In this document: positions 12,832-22,086 of the stretch, piece by piece
Layout of the letters: the number at the start of each line of letters is the position of its first letter
Numbering within the stretch: the first letter of the stretch is position 1
DNA from: Pseudomonas benzenivorans
GTDB taxonomy: Bacteria; Pseudomonadota; Gammaproteobacteria; Pseudomonadales; Pseudomonadaceae
Length of the DNA: 64,000 nt
NCBI RefSeq assembly: GCF_033547155.1
Contig: NZ_CP137892.1
Coordinates: 186,001 to 250,000 of the forward strand
Reading direction: 5' to 3'
The notes under the pieces: model-generated
Told to the model about the DNA's origin: nothing
What the model saw: only the letters and a program-made list of their open reading frames with translations
Database searches by the model: none
Translations under genes and position numbers: made by a program

Positions 12832-14145
12832 ATGACTCTGCGAAGATTCGCAGGGCTCGGAGCCCTTTTGCCTCTCGTTCCTGGCATCGCCATGGCCGAG
12901 GAGGCGAGCCTCAACGGCGGCGACACGGCCTGGATGCTGGTCGCGACCGTCCTCGTGCTGTTCATGACCATTCCCGGCCTGGCGCTGTTCTATGCCGGCA
13001 TGGTGCGCTCCAAGAACGTGCTGTCGGTGCTGATGCAGTGCTTCGCCATCTGCGCCCTGATCAGTGTGCTCTGGGTGGTGTACGGCTACAGTCTGGCCTT
13101 CGACACCAGCGGCATGGTGCAGGGGGAGGTCAACTTCAACTCCTTCGTCGGCGGCCTGTCCAAGGCCTTTCTCGCCGGCCTGACCCTCGACAGCCTGGTC
13201 GCCAGCGTACCGGAAAGCGTGTTCATCACCTTCCAGATGACCTTCGCCATCATCACTCCGGCGCTGATGGTCGGCGCCTTCGCCGAACGCATGAAGTTCT
13301 CCGCCATGCTGCTGTTCATGGCGGTGTGGTTCACCCTGGTCTACGTGCCGATCGCGCATATGGTCTGGGGCGGCGACGGCGCGCTGATGTGGGACTGGGG
13401 CGTGCTCGACTTCGCCGGTGGCACGGTGGTGCACATCAACGCCGGTATCGCCGGCCTGGTGGCCTGCCTGGTGCTGGGCAAGCGCAAGGGCTTCCCGACC
13501 ACGGCCATGGCGCCGCACAACCTGGGCTACACCCTGATCGGTGCGAGCATGCTGTGGGTCGGCTGGTTCGGCTTCAACGCCGGCTCGGCGGTGGCGGCCA
13601 ACGGCACTGCCGGCATGGCCATGCTGGTCACCCAGGTGGCCACGGCCACCGCGGCCCTGGGCTGGATGTTCGCCGAGTGGATCACCCACCGCAAACCCAG
13701 CGTGCTGGGCATCGCTTCCGGCGCGGTGGCCGGCCTGGTGGCCATCACTCCGGCCTCCGGCACCGCCGGCCCCATGGGCGCCCTGGCCATCGGCCTGGCG
13801 GCCGGGGTGATCTGCTTCTTCTGTGCCACCAGCCTGAAACGCAAACTGGGTTATGACGACTCCCTGGACGTGTTCGGCGTGCACGCCGTCGGCGGCATCG
13901 TCGGCGCCGTGCTCACCGGTGCGTTCGCCGCGCCGGCCCTGGGCGGCTTCGGCGCGGTGGAAGACATCCCGGCGCAGCTGTGGGTGCAAGTCGAGGGGGT
14001 CCTGTTCACGGTGGTCTACACCGCCGTGCTGACCTACCTGATCCTGAAAGTGATCGATCTAGTAATGGGCCTGCGGGTCAGCGACGAGGAAGAGACGGTC
14101 GGTCTCGATCTCGCCCTGCACAACGAGCGCGGCTACAACCTGTAA
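12832..14145 (+). CDS. amtB: Ammonium transporter AmtB
   Basis: 437 residues. The N-terminal 22 residues look like a cleaved signal peptide ending at AMA-EEA, as in E. coli AmtB, followed by eleven predicted membrane helices. The twin pore histidines are in DFAGGTVVHI and FGVHAVGG; the phenylalanine gate lies in FQMTFAIITPALMVG, and the external-site Trp in AHMVWGGDG. It starts 36 bases after glnK, the conserved pairing in which GlnK plugs the channel from the cytoplasm. Confidence 0.95.
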   Translation: MTLRRFAGLGALLPLVPGIAMAEEASLNGGDTAWMLVATVLVLFMTIPGLALFYAGMVRSKNVLSVLMQCFAICALISVLWVVYGYSLAFDTSGMVQGEVNFNSFVGGLSKAFLAGLTLDSLVASVPESVFITFQMTFAIITPALMVGAFAERMKFSAMLLFMAVWFTLVYVPIAHMVWGGDGALMWDWGVLDFAGGTVVHINAGIAGLVACLVLGKRKGFPTTAMAPHNLGYTLIGASMLWVGWFGFNAGSAVAANGTAGMAMLVTQVATATAALGWMFAEWITHRKPSVLGIASGAVAGLVAITPASGTAGPMGALAIGLAAGVICFFCATSLKRKLGYDDSLDVFGVHAVGGIVGAVLTGAFAAPALGGFGAVEDIPAQLWVQVEGVLFTVVYTAVLTYLILKVIDLVMGLRVSDEEETVGLDLALHNERGYNL

Positions 14146-14156
14146 GCACACGGAGT

Positions 14157-14179
14157 GCGCCCGGTGCCAACCCGGGCGC
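14157..14179 (+). other. Intercistronic hairpin between the two amt genes
   Basis: GCGCCCGG and CCGGGCGC pair perfectly around a 7-base loop, 12 bases after the amtB stop. It has no following T-run, so it is more likely an mRNA-stability element or partial attenuator than a terminator; it could set different expression levels for the two transporters. Confidence 0.5.
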
Positions 14180-14223
14180 CTTAACCGAACAGCGCAACGA
14201 TAAGCGCCGGCAAGAGGTGAACC

Positions 14224-15474
14224 ATGGACAACACAGCATTGACTGCATTGCAGTACGGTTTCGATACCTTCTACTTCCTGATCTGCGGGGCCCTGGTGAT
14301 GTGGATGGCGGCGGGTTTCGCCATGCTCGAGGCGGGCCTGGTGCGCGCCAAGAACACCACCGAGATCCTCACCAAGAACATCGCCCTGTACGCGGTGGCC
14401 AGCGTCATGTACCTGGTGATCGGCTACCACATCATGTACTCGAGCCCCGAGGGCGGCATCCTGCCGAGCCTGGGCTTCCTGCTCGGCGACGAGAACAGCG
14501 TGGACGCGGTGCTGGGCGGCGGTGACGATGCCCCTTACTACGCGGCCCGCTCCGACTTCTTCTTCCAGGTGGTGTTCGCCGCGACCTGCATGTCGATCGT
14601 CTCCGGCGCGGTGGCCGAGCGCATGAAGCTGTGGGCCTTCCTCGCCTTCGCGGTGGTCATGACTGGCTTCATCTACCCGGTGCAGGGTTTCTGGAAGTGG
14701 GGCTCGGGCTTCCTCAACGAGGCCGGTTTCCTCGACTTCGCCGGCTCCGGCGTGGTGCACATGGCCGGCGCCTCCGCCGCCCTGGCCGGGGTGCTGCTGC
14801 TCGGTGCGCGCAAGGGCAAGTACGGCGCTAACGGTCAGGTCAACGCGATCCCCGGCTGCAACCTGCCGATCGCCACCCTGGGTGCCTTCATCCTGTGGAT
14901 GGGCTGGTTCGGCTTCAACGGCGGCTCGCAGCTGAAGATGAGCACCATAGAGGACGCCAACGCGGTCGCCCAGGTGTTCGTCAACACCAACATGGCTGCC
15001 GCCGGCGGCCTGATCGCGGCGATGATCGTGGCGCGCATCCTGTTCGGCAAGTCCGACCTGACCATGGCCCTCAACGGTGCCCTGGCCGGCCTGGTGGCCA
15101 TCACCGCCGAACCGCTGACCCCCGGCGCGATGCAGGCGACCCTGATCGGCGGTGTCGGTGGCGTGCTGGTGGTGTTCTCCATCCTGGCCCTGGACAAGCT
15201 CAAGCTCGACGACCCGGTCGGTGCCATCTCGGTGCACGGCGTGGTCGGCATCTGGGGCCTGCTGGCGGTGTGCCTGACCAATCCCGACGCCAGCCTGGGC
15301 GCCCAGCTGCTGGGCATCGCCTGCATATTCGCCTGGGTGTTCGCCTGCAGCCTGATCGTCTGGTCGATCATCAAGGCGGTGATCGGCCTGCGGGTCAGCG
15401 AGGAAGAGGAGTACGAGGGTGTGGACCTGGCCGAGTGCGGCATGGAGGCCTACCCGGAGTTCACCAAATCCTGA
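14224..15474 (+). CDS. Second ammonium transporter (Amt family, divergent type)
   Basis: 416 residues, about eleven membrane helices, and no cleaved signal peptide. The pore histidines are kept (SGVVHM and ISVHGVVG) and the gate region reads FQVVFAATCMSIVSG. Compared with the upstream AmtB it has a longer periplasmic segment near residues 84-108 rich in Asp, Gly and Tyr, and a changed region before the first pore histidine (FWKWGSGF). It lies 78 bases downstream in the same direction and is probably in the glnK operon. P. stutzeri is known to carry two amtB genes behind glnK, so the arrangement is not unique. May have a different affinity or partner. Confidence 0.9.
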   Translation: MDNTALTALQYGFDTFYFLICGALVMWMAAGFAMLEAGLVRAKNTTEILTKNIALYAVASVMYLVIGYHIMYSSPEGGILPSLGFLLGDENSVDAVLGGGDDAPYYAARSDFFFQVVFAATCMSIVSGAVAERMKLWAFLAFAVVMTGFIYPVQGFWKWGSGFLNEAGFLDFAGSGVVHMAGASAALAGVLLLGARKGKYGANGQVNAIPGCNLPIATLGAFILWMGWFGFNGGSQLKMSTIEDANAVAQVFVNTNMAAAGGLIAAMIVARILFGKSDLTMALNGALAGLVAITAEPLTPGAMQATLIGGVGGVLVVFSILALDKLKLDDPVGAISVHGVVGIWGLLAVCLTNPDASLGAQLLGIACIFAWVFACSLIVWSIIKAVIGLRVSEEEEYEGVDLAECGMEAYPEFTKS

Positions 15475-15492
15475 TTGGACGGGTTTGGCATG

Positions 15493-15521
15493 AGGGCGCC
15501 CTAGGGCGCCCTTTGTTTTTT
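15493..15521 (+). terminator. Intrinsic terminator of the glnK-amt operon
   Basis: A perfect 20-base palindrome (AGGGCGCCCT twice) is followed by TTGTTTTTT, 18 bases after the second amt stop codon. Confidence 0.9.
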
Positions 15522-15702
15522 CTGGCAGCGCGCTAGAATGCCCGCCGTTGAGCCCGCTTGCGTCTGCGTAGCGGCCTGCCCGAGCCGATGCAGTGCGCGC
15601 GACGCCGTCGCGTAGGGGCATTTGAATTTTTTCCGGCGGTGTACGATAGAGTACGCAGCTGGGCTATAACTAATCTGCTTTTCGCAAGTCATGAGGTTGA
15701 AC

Positions 15703-16032
15703 ATGAGCGACGAAGATCTGGAACAAGACGAGCTGGACGGAGCCGATGAGGACGACGGCGAGGAGCTGGCCGCAGCCGACAGTGGCGACAACGACGGCGA
15801 CGATGAGGGCGATGGCGAGGTCGTAGCCAAAGGCAAGAGCAAGGCCAAGACCAAGGCCGCCGATGCCGAGGAGCTGCCGAGCGTCGAAGCCAAGCAGAAG
15901 GAGCGCGATGCCCTGGCGCGCGCCATGGAAGAATTTCTCGCGCGCGGCGGCAAGGTGCAGGAGGTCGAGCCCAATGTGGTCTCCGACCCGCCCAAGAAGC
16001 CGGACAGCAAATATGGCAGCCGCCCCATCTGA
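15703..16032 (+). CDS. sutA: SutA, RNA polymerase-binding regulator of slow growth
   Basis: 109 residues. The N-terminal half is extremely acidic (Asp/Glu/Gly/Ala runs), followed by a Lys/Ala linker, then a conserved helix ELPSVEAKQKERDALARA and a C-terminal tail ending PDSKYGSRPI. This layout is that of SutA, described in P. aeruginosa as a small protein that binds RNA polymerase and helps transcription of rRNA and other housekeeping genes in slow-growing cells. ATG at 15703 has GAGG 6 bases upstream; an in-frame ATG at 15691 is less likely. Monocistronic between two terminators. Confidence 0.9.
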   Translation: MSDEDLEQDELDGADEDDGEELAAADSGDNDGDDEGDGEVVAKGKSKAKTKAADAEELPSVEAKQKERDALARAMEEFLARGGKVQEVEPNVVSDPPKKPDSKYGSRPI

Positions 16033-16046
16033 GGTGCGCTTGCCCC

Positions 16047-16080
16047 AACAAAAAGCCCGCCATTAGGCGGGCTTTTTGTT
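16047..16080. terminator. Bidirectional intrinsic terminator between sutA and yigB
   Basis: AACAAAAAGCCCGCC pairs with GGCGGGCTTTTTGTT around an ATTA loop. A-run on the left and T-run on the right let it serve sutA (+) and the yigB end (-). Confidence 0.93.
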
Positions 16081-16099
16081 GGCGGCGATTCGCCGGGCG

Positions 16100-16795
16100 C
16101 TAGGCCCAGCGCTCCAGCAGCGCCGGCAACTCGGCCAGGCTGCGGATCTCGGCATCGGCGACTTTGCCGCCGTCCCAGGCCTTGCCCTGGGGGTTGAACC
16201 AGATCGCCCGCAGGCCGGCGGCCTGGGCGCCGGCGATGTCGTCGCTGGGGTGGTCGCCGATGTGCACGGCGCGCTCGGCGGCCACCCCGGCCCGGGCCAG
16301 GGCCTCGAGGAAGGGCTTGGGGTCCGGCTTGCCGACGCCCAGCTCCTCGGCGCACAGGGCGAACTGGAAGTAGTCGGCCAGGCCCAGGCGGCGCACGTCG
16401 GCGTTGCCGTTGGTGATCACCCCGAGCTGGAAGCGCTCGGCCAGGGTCTCCAGGGTCGGGTGCACCTCGGCGAACAGCTCGACCTGGTGGCGTGCGGCGA
16501 GAAACACCTGAAAGCCGCACTCGGCCAGGGCCTGGGCCTCGTCCCGGGGATAGCCGGCGCCTTCCAGGGCATTGAGCAGGATGCGCCGGCGCAGTTCGCT
16601 CAGGCGGTGCTTGAGCATGGGCTCGGCCTGCAGCAGGCCGGCGCGAATGGTCCACAGGTGGTCCACCGGCATGGCGCCCAGGCGCGGGGCGTGCAGACTC
16701 AGCCAGTTGCGCAGTGCGGCCTCGGCGTCCTGCATCACCGGGGTGACGTCCCACAGGGTGTCGTCGAGGTCGAAGGTGATCAGTTCGATGGTCAT
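16100..16795 (-). CDS. yigB: HAD-family phosphatase YigB
   Basis: 231 residues. HAD motif I is FDLDDTLWD (residues 7-15), motif [10 protein letters not shown], motif III Lys in [10 protein letters not shown], and motif [14 protein letters not shown], so the catalytic Asp pair and the phosphate-binding residues are all present. YigB dephosphorylates FMN and the riboflavin precursor 5-amino-6-ribitylamino uracil phosphate in E. coli. Its start overlaps the end of xerC by 4 bases, the same dapF-xerC-yigB order as in E. coli. Confidence 0.88.
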   Translation of the reverse strand: MTIELITFDLDDTLWDVTPVMQDAEAALRNWLSLHAPRLGAMPVDHLWTIRAGLLQAEPMLKHRLSELRRRILLNALEGAGYPRDEAQALAECGFQVFLAARHQVELFAEVHPTLETLAERFQLGVITNGNADVRRLGLADYFQFALCAEELGVGKPDPKPFLEALARAGVAAERAVHIGDHPSDDIAGAQAAGLRAIWFNPQGKAWDGGKVADAEIRSLAELPALLERWA

Positions 16796-17688
16796 TCCGT
16801 AGTGCCTTTGCGTTTGGCCCGGGGGTGGGCGCGGTCATACACCGTGGCCAGGTGTTGGAAGTCCAGGTGGGTGTAGACCTGGGTGGTGGCGATGTCGGCG
16901 TGGCCGAGCAGCTCCTGCACCGCGCGCAGGTCCTGGGAGGACTCCAGCAGGTGGCTGGCGAAGCTGTGGCGCAGCATGTGCGGGTGCAGGTGCTGGCCCA
17001 GTTCGCGCACGCCGGCCTGGCGCACGCGCAGCTGCACCGCCCGTGGACCGAGGCGGCGGCCCTGCTGGCCGACGAACACCGCGCCGTCGGCCGGGCGGGC
17101 CAGGGCGCGCAGCGGCAGCCAGGCCTCCAGCGCCTGGCGGGCCAGGCGCCCAACCGGCAGCTCGCGGGTCTTGTTGCCCTTGCCGCGCACCCGCACCAGG
17201 CCGGCTGGCAGGTCGAGGCCGTCGAGGTCCAGGCCCACCAGTTCCGCCAGGCGCAGGCCCGAGGAGTAGAACAGCTCGAGCATGGCCTGGTCGCGGCGGG
17301 CAAGGAAGTCGTCCTCCACCGCGCCGTCGAGCAGTTGTGCCGCGCGGTCGGCGTCCAGGGCCCTGGGCAGGCGGCGCTCGCCCTTCGGCGGGCTGAGGCC
17401 GCTGGCCGGGTCGTGCCGGGCCAGGCCCTCGCGGATCAGGTAGCGATACAGGCCGCGCACCGCCGAGAGCAGGCGTGCCAGGCTGCGGCCGGACTGGCCC
17501 TGCTGGTGCAACTGGGCCACCAGGCGGCGCAGCGGGCGGCTTTGCAGGGCATTCCAGTCCGGCACGCCCTCGGCCTCGCAGAAGGCCAGCAGTTTGGCCA
17601 GGTCGCGGCGATAGCCGTCCAGGGTATGGGCGGAGAGCTGGCGCTCGCTGCGCAGGTGCTCGAGGTAGGCGTCGAGGTGGCTCTGCAT
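16792..17688 (-). CDS. xerC: Site-specific tyrosine recombinase XerC
   Basis: 298 residues. N-terminal SAM-like DNA-binding domain, then the catalytic domain with Arg in [14 protein letters not shown], Lys in [11 protein letters not shown], the [12 protein letters not shown] box, [10 protein letters not shown] and the nucleophile Tyr in VYTHLDF. XerC with XerD resolves chromosome dimers at dif. In P. aeruginosa the gene is called sss. Overlaps yigB by 4 bases at its 3' end; upstream lies a VOC gene rather than the DUF484 gene directly. Confidence 0.95.
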   Translation of the reverse strand: MQSHLDAYLEHLRSERQLSAHTLDGYRRDLAKLLAFCEAEGVPDWNALQSRPLRRLVAQLHQQGQSGRSLARLLSAVRGLYRYLIREGLARHDPASGLSPPKGERRLPRALDADRAAQLLDGAVEDDFLARRDQAMLELFYSSGLRLAELVGLDLDGLDLPAGLVRVRGKGNKTRELPVGRLARQALEAWLPLRALARPADGAVFVGQQGRRLGPRAVQLRVRQAGVRELGQHLHPHMLRHSFASHLLESSQDLRAVQELLGHADIATTQVYTHLDFQHLATVYDRAHPRAKRKGTTE

Positions 17689-17709
17689 GGTGGCTCCCGA
17701 CAGGGCGGC

Positions 17710-18078
17710 TCAGCCGCCGACCGAGCTGGTGAATATCAGTCGATTGCCGAAGGGGTCGCAGATCGGCATGTCGCAGCTGCCCCAGGGCATCTGTTCGATG
17801 CCCGGGCGGGCAAAGCCATAGTCCTTGGCCAGCAGCTCCTGTTGCAGCGCCTGCACGTCGTCGGTTTCGATGCGCAGCGCCGCGCCGGGACAGCAATCGC
17901 CGTGATGCTCGGAGAGGTGCAGCACGCAGCCGCTCCGGGAAATCTGCAGGTACAGGGGCAGGCCCGGCTCGAAGCGGTGCTGCCAGTCGACCCGGAAGCC
18001 GAGGAAGTCGAGGTAGAAGGCGCGGGCCTTGGCCTCGTCGAATATCCGCAGGATGGGCGTGGTGCTGCTGAGCTTCAT
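17710..18078 (-). CDS. VOC (glyoxalase/bleomycin-resistance) superfamily protein
   Basis: 122 residues with the two beta-alpha-beta-beta-beta modules of the vicinal oxygen chelate fold: ILRIFDEAKARAFYLDFLGF at the start and ICDPFGNRLIFTSS at the end. Resembles the bleomycin-resistance-like glyoxalase subgroup, members of which bind drugs or small metabolites; no substrate can be assigned. ATG at 18078 is where family homology begins. It sits between xerC and the DUF484 gene in an operon where these two are commonly adjacent, so it may be an insertion. Confidence 0.8.
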   Translation of the reverse strand: MKLSSTTPILRIFDEAKARAFYLDFLGFRVDWQHRFEPGLPLYLQISRSGCVLHLSEHHGDCCPGAALRIETDDVQALQQELLAKDYGFARPGIEQMPWGSCDMPICDPFGNRLIFTSSVGG

Positions 18079-18137
18079 GCTGGGTTCTCGTGGGGCTGGA
18101 CCTGGGTGGCAGCGACCCCGCACCGGGCGCGGGCTAG

Positions 18138-18836
18138 CTAGCGCACCGAGCGCAGCGGCGTGGCGAAGCGCGGCAGCACGCGGGCCAGGACCTCGGCGAC
18201 ATAGCCGAGGAACAGGGTGCCGAGGGAACTCTTGTAGTGCTGCGGGTCGGCGCTGCCGATCGCCAGCACGCCGTGCAGGCCCTGGTGCGACAGGGCCACC
18301 ACGGCGGCCGAGCCGACCTGCTCGGCGTCTTTGGCGCCGAACAGGAAGGTCAGTTCGTGCTTGCGCAGCACGCCGCTGATGGTCTTGCCGCCGGCCAGCA
18401 GGCCGCCGATGGCCTGGTGCGCCTCGGCGCTGCTGACCGAGCGACCGACCGGCAGCGGCGTTTCGCTGAACAGGATCAGGCTGACGAAGGGCACCTGGAA
18501 CTCGCGGCGCAGGCTGTCCTCCACGGCGCCGACCACCTCTTCCAGGCTGGCCGCGTCGAGCAGGTCGAGCACCAGGCGGCGGGTCTTGTCGAACAGCCGG
18601 TCGTTCTCCCGGGCCACGTCCATCAGCTGCGACAGGCGGTGACGCATCTCGATGTTGCGTTCGCGCAGCAGCTTGACCTGGCGCTCGACCAGCGACACGG
18701 TATCGCCGCGTTGATGCGGGATGCGCAGGTCGGGGATCAGTTCGTCGTGGTCGATGAAGAATTCCGGATGCAGGCGCAGATAGGCGGCGACCGTCTCCGA
18801 ATCGAGGGGCTTGGGCGAATCCTGCTGGTCGGTCAT
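18138..18836 (-). CDS. DUF484 family protein (GAF-like)
   Basis: 232 residues. The N-terminal part has a helical segment [18 protein letters not shown], a coiled coil through [20 protein letters not shown], then a GAF-like domain with [10 protein letters not shown] and [15 protein letters not shown]. Function is unknown, though it lies between dapF and xerC in many gammaproteobacteria. The ATG overlaps the dapF stop as ATGA, so translation is coupled; a longer in-frame start at 18908 lies inside dapF and is unlikely. Confidence 0.85.
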   Translation of the reverse strand: MTDQQDSPKPLDSETVAAYLRLHPEFFIDHDELIPDLRIPHQRGDTVSLVERQVKLLRERNIEMRHRLSQLMDVARENDRLFDKTRRLVLDLLDAASLEEVVGAVEDSLRREFQVPFVSLILFSETPLPVGRSVSSAEAHQAIGGLLAGGKTISGVLRKHELTFLFGAKDAEQVGSAAVVALSHQGLHGVLAIGSADPQHYKSSLGTLFLGYVAEVLARVLPRFATPLRSVR

Positions 18837-19663
18837 AGGCGAACCTGTCCTTCGAACACGCGCACGGCGGGTCCGGTCATCATAACGGGCCGATCCGCAC
18901 CTGCCCACTCGATGGTCAGGCGCCCGCCGGGCAGCTCCAGCTGCACCGGCGAATCCATCCAGCCCTGGCGAATCGCCGCCACCGCCGCGGCGCAGGCGCC
19001 GGTACCGCAGGCCTGGGTCTCGCCGGCGCCGCGTTCCCAGACGCGCAGTCTGGCACGTTGGCGGTCGATGACCTGGAGGAAGCCGACGTTGACCCGCTGC
19101 GGGAAGCGCGGGTGATGCTCCAGCTTCGGCCCCAGCTCATGCACCGGCGCGTGGTCGACGCTGTCCACCCGCAGCACCGCATGCGGGTTGCCCATGGACA
19201 GGGCGGCCAGCTCGACGCTCTGCCCGTCCACCTGCACCGGGTAGCTCAGCGCCTCGTAGTCGGCCTGGAAGGGAATCTGCTGCGGCGCCAGGCGTGGCGC
19301 GCCCATGTTGACCCGCACCTGGCCGTCGCTGCGCACATCCAGTTCGATGATGCCGCCCTTGGTCTCGACACGGATCTGCTTCTTCACCGTCAGGCGCTTG
19401 TCCAGCACGAAGCGGGCGAAGCAGCGCGCTCCGTTGCCGCACTGCTCCACCTCGGAGCCGTCGGCATTGAAGATGCGGTAGCGGAAGTCCACGTCCGGGT
19501 TGCTCGGCGGCTCGACGATCAGCAGCTGGTCGAAGCCGATGCCGGTGTGGCGATCGCCCCACTGCTTGGCGTTCTTCGGCTGGATGTGGGCGTGCTGGCT
19601 GACCAGGTCGAGGACCATGAAGTCGTTGCCCAGGCCGTGCATCTTGGTAAAGCGCAATAGCAT
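18833..19663 (-). CDS. dapF: Diaminopimelate epimerase
   Basis: 276 residues; converts LL- to meso-diaminopimelate for lysine and peptidoglycan. The two catalytic cysteines are in [13 protein letters not shown] and [13 protein letters not shown], and the start [20 protein letters not shown] is the conserved N-terminus. A GTG at 19672 adds three residues but precedes the family start. It follows lysA by 5 bases, making a lysine/cell-wall pair. Confidence 0.96.
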   Translation of the reverse strand: MLLRFTKMHGLGNDFMVLDLVSQHAHIQPKNAKQWGDRHTGIGFDQLLIVEPPSNPDVDFRYRIFNADGSEVEQCGNGARCFARFVLDKRLTVKKQIRVETKGGIIELDVRSDGQVRVNMGAPRLAPQQIPFQADYEALSYPVQVDGQSVELAALSMGNPHAVLRVDSVDHAPVHELGPKLEHHPRFPQRVNVGFLQVIDRQRARLRVWERGAGETQACGTGACAAAVAAIRQGWMDSPVQLELPGGRLTIEWAGADRPVMMTGPAVRVFEGQVRL

Positions 19664-19668
19664 CGAGG

Positions 19669-20916
19669 TCACTCCGGCAGGCGGCTTTCGCCCGCGAAGA
19701 GTTCGTCGAGGGTCTCGCGCCGGCGCACCTCGAAGGCCTGTTCGCCGTCGACCATCACCTCGGCGGCGCGGCCGCGGGTGTTGTAGTTGGAGCTCATGAC
19801 GAAGCCGTAGGCGCCGGCCGAGCGCACCGCCAGCAGGTCGCCCTCGGCCAGGGCCAGCTCGCGTTCCTTGGCCAGGAAGTCGCCGGTCTCGCAGATCGGC
19901 CCGACTATGTCGTAGGCGCGCGCCGCGCCGTCGCGCGGCTGCACCGCCACCACGTCCATCCAGGCCTGGTACAGGGCCGGGCGGATCAGGTCGTTCATCG
20001 CCGCATCGACTATGGCGAAGTCCTTGTGTTCGGTGTGCTTGAGGTACTCCACGCGGGTCAGCAGCACGCCGGCGTTGGCGACGATGGAACGGCCCGGCTC
20101 GAACACCAGGGCCAGCTCACGGCCGGCGATGCGCTCGCGCACGGCGGCGATGTAGTCGCCGGCCAGCGGTGGCTGCTCGTCGCGGTACTGCACGCCGAGG
20201 CCGCCGCCCAGGTCCAGGTGGCGGATGCGGATGCCGCGCTCGGCCAGGCGGTCGATCAGCCCCAGCAGGCGCTCGAGGGCGTCGAGGAAGGGCGGCAGGC
20301 TGGTCAGCTGCGAGCCGATATGGCAGTCGACGCCGACCACCTCCAGGTTCGTCAGCGCGGCGGCGCGGGCGTACACCGCCTCGGCATCGGCGATGGCGAT
20401 GCCGAACTTGTTTTCCTTCAGGCCGGTGGAGATGTAGGGGTGGGTGCCGGCATCGACGTCCGGGTTGACCCGCAAGGACACCGGCGCCTTGACGCCCAGC
20501 TCGGCGGCCACCTGCTGCAGGCGCTCCAGCTCGTCGGTGGACTCGACGTTGAAGCAGTGCACGCCCACTTGCAGGGCGCGGCGCATGTCGTCGCGGGTCT
20601 TGCCGACCCCGGAGAAGACGATCTTGGCAGGCGCGCCGCCGGCGGCCAGGACCCGCTCCAGCTCGCCGCGCGAGACGATGTCGAAGCCCGCGCCGAGGCG
20701 TGCCAGGGTATTGAGCACGCCCAGGTTGGAGTTGGCCTTGACCGCGAAGCAGACCAGATGGGGCATGCCGGTCAGGGCGTCGGCGTAGGCGTGGTACTGG
20801 GCTTCGATGTGGGCGCGCGAGTAGACGTAGGTGGGCGTGCCGAAGCGTTGGGCGATGGCGGACAAGGCCACGCCCTCCGCGAACAGCTCGCCGTCGCGGT
20901 AGTTGAAGGCGTTCAT
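19669..20916 (-). CDS. lysA: Diaminopimelate decarboxylase
   Basis: 415 residues; PLP enzyme making lysine from meso-diaminopimelate. The PLP lysine is in FAVKANSN near residue 60; HIGSQ, the GGGLGV phosphate loop, EPGRS and CETGDF follow in order, as in class III decarboxylases. Shine-Dalgarno AAGGACGG overlaps the stop of lptM, so the two are coupled. Part of the lptM-lysA-dapF operon. Confidence 0.97.
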   Translation of the reverse strand: MNAFNYRDGELFAEGVALSAIAQRFGTPTYVYSRAHIEAQYHAYADALTGMPHLVCFAVKANSNLGVLNTLARLGAGFDIVSRGELERVLAAGGAPAKIVFSGVGKTRDDMRRALQVGVHCFNVESTDELERLQQVAAELGVKAPVSLRVNPDVDAGTHPYISTGLKENKFGIAIADAEAVYARAAALTNLEVVGVDCHIGSQLTSLPPFLDALERLLGLIDRLAERGIRIRHLDLGGGLGVQYRDEQPPLAGDYIAAVRERIAGRELALVFEPGRSIVANAGVLLTRVEYLKHTEHKDFAIVDAAMNDLIRPALYQAWMDVVAVQPRDGAARAYDIVGPICETGDFLAKERELALAEGDLLAVRSAGAYGFVMSSNYNTRGRAAEVMVDGEQAFEVRRRETLDELFAGESRLPE

Positions 20917-20925
20917 GGACCGTCC

Positions 20926-21051
20926 TTATTCGCTTTGTTCGGCAGCGGAGGGGCTGTCTTCCGGCAGGTACAGCGGGCCTTTCTGGCCGCAGCCGGTCAG
21001 CAGGGCGGAGACGGCGACGAGCGCGATGCAGGCAGTAAGCAGCCGCTTCAT
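20926..21051 (-). CDS. lptM: Small lipoprotein LptM (YifL/LppL family)
   Basis: 41 residues. A signal peptide MKRLLTACIALVAVSALLTG ends at a lipobox LLTG-C, and the mature part begins CGQKGPLYLPED, the LptM hallmark. LptM assists oxidative maturation of the LptD-LptE LPS translocon in enterobacteria. AAGGA stands before the ATG. First gene of the lysA-dapF operon, as in P. aeruginosa, where it is called lppL. A longer frame through 21663 is spurious. Confidence 0.9.
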   Translation of the reverse strand: MKRLLTACIALVAVSALLTGCGQKGPLYLPEDSPSAAEQSE

Positions 21052-21453
21052 GGGGAAATCCTTGTAAAAAAGCACGATTGCGCCGGAGTATACCGGCCCC
21101 CCGACGCCTTGCCTATGTGCCGGGAATCCCGTCCGGCGGGGCTTTGCCGCTATCCAGCGGGGCCTGTGGCCCGGTCGGCGGGTGCGCAACGGATCGTCGT
21201 CCATTGGCTGTCGAGCAGCCGATAACAGGGCCCGCCGAGCCTCCCGCGAGCGTCGCGGTGGCGTGCCGGACTGCGGCGTTGGCCTGGGGGCGGTTATCCT
21301 TATGACCGGCAGATGGACAAGACACCCGGCAGCGGGTGCTGCATTATCTGCGCCCCCGGCGAGTCGCCCGCACCCTGGTCTCAACCTCAGCGCCCCGGTG
21401 CGCGTTGCCGGGCCACTATTCCGATGGGCCTGAATCTTTCGAGGACACCCGCA
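21052..21453. other. 402-base region between lptM and cyaY
   Basis: No gene is supported. It must carry the divergent promoters for lptM-lysA-dapF and cyaY, but I cannot place them with confidence. Open frames crossing it have codon use unlike the neighbours. Confidence 0.6.
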
Positions 21454-21786
21454 ATGAGTTTGACCGAAGCCCGCTTTCACGACCTGGTCGATGCCGCACA
21501 GCAAGCGGTGGAAGACATCTTCGATGACAGCGATCTGGACCTGGACCTGGAGAACTCCGGCGGGGTGCTGACCGTGCGCTTCGAGAACGGCAGCCAGCTG
21601 ATCCTCAGCCGCCAGGAGCCGATCCGCCAGCTGTGGGTTGCGGCGCGCTCCGGCGGCTTCCACTTCGACTACGACGCGAGCAGCGAGCGCTGGATCTGCG
21701 ACAGCAGCGACGAGCTGCTCGGCGAGATGCTGGCGCGCATCACCCTCGATCAGGCGGGCGTGGACCTTGAGTTCGACGAGCTCTGA
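21454..21786 (+). CDS. cyaY: Frataxin-like iron-binding protein CyaY
   Basis: 110 residues. The acidic helix FHDLVDAAQQAVEDIFDD and the strand GGVLTVRFENGSQLILSRQEP, then QLWVAARSGGFHF, are the frataxin fold. CyaY binds iron and tunes IscS-driven iron-sulfur cluster assembly. ATG at 21454 with AGGA upstream. Opposite the lptM operon, a neighbourhood conserved with lysA and dapF in many proteobacteria. Confidence 0.94.
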   Translation: MSLTEARFHDLVDAAQQAVEDIFDDSDLDLDLENSGGVLTVRFENGSQLILSRQEPIRQLWVAARSGGFHFDYDASSERWICDSSDELLGEMLARITLDQAGVDLEFDEL

Positions 21787-21967
21787 GGGGCGGGCCCCCG
21801 GGGGCGTCGTCTCGCCGTGCCGGCGTCAGTGCTGTCTCGACGAACAGGACATGTGCCTGGGCTGCGGCCGCCTGCTGGCGGAGATCCGCGAGTGGGGCGC
21901 GGCCGACGATGCGCGCCGCCGACTGATCTGTCATGAGGCCCGGGCACGTTTGCAGCAGAGGCGCTGA
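21767..21967 (+). CDS. DUF1289 cysteine-rich protein (start uncertain)
   Basis: The C-terminal 51 residues, SPCRRQCCLDEQDMCLGCGR onwards, match the DUF1289 pattern of paired cysteines followed by EIREWGAADDARRR. No ATG or GTG lies upstream of the homology; the only usable codon is a TTG at 21767, inside the 3' end of cyaY (20-base overlap), although GAGGGG at 21785 looks like a ribosome site for a start nearer 21797. The cysteines may bind metal; function unknown. Probably coupled to cyaY. Confidence 0.6.
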   Translation: MSSTSSEGRAPGGVVSPCRRQCCLDEQDMCLGCGRLLAEIREWGAADDARRRLICHEARARLQQRR

Positions 21968-22021
21968 CCGCCCGGTCTTGTTTATTTGCGCGGCTGTGTT
22001 ACGGTCGGCTGAAATCACTCG

Positions 22022-22059
22022 AAAAACCCCGCCGCACTGGTGGGGTTTTGCTTTTTTTG
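22022..22059 (+). terminator. Intrinsic terminator after cyaY-DUF1289
   Basis: AAAACCCCGCC pairs with GGTGGGGTTTT (one mismatch), followed by GCTTTTTTT. It ends the cyaY unit just before rnk. Confidence 0.8.
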
Positions 22060-22086
22060 CCTCCCGTTAAGGAATCTCGCCTGGCC

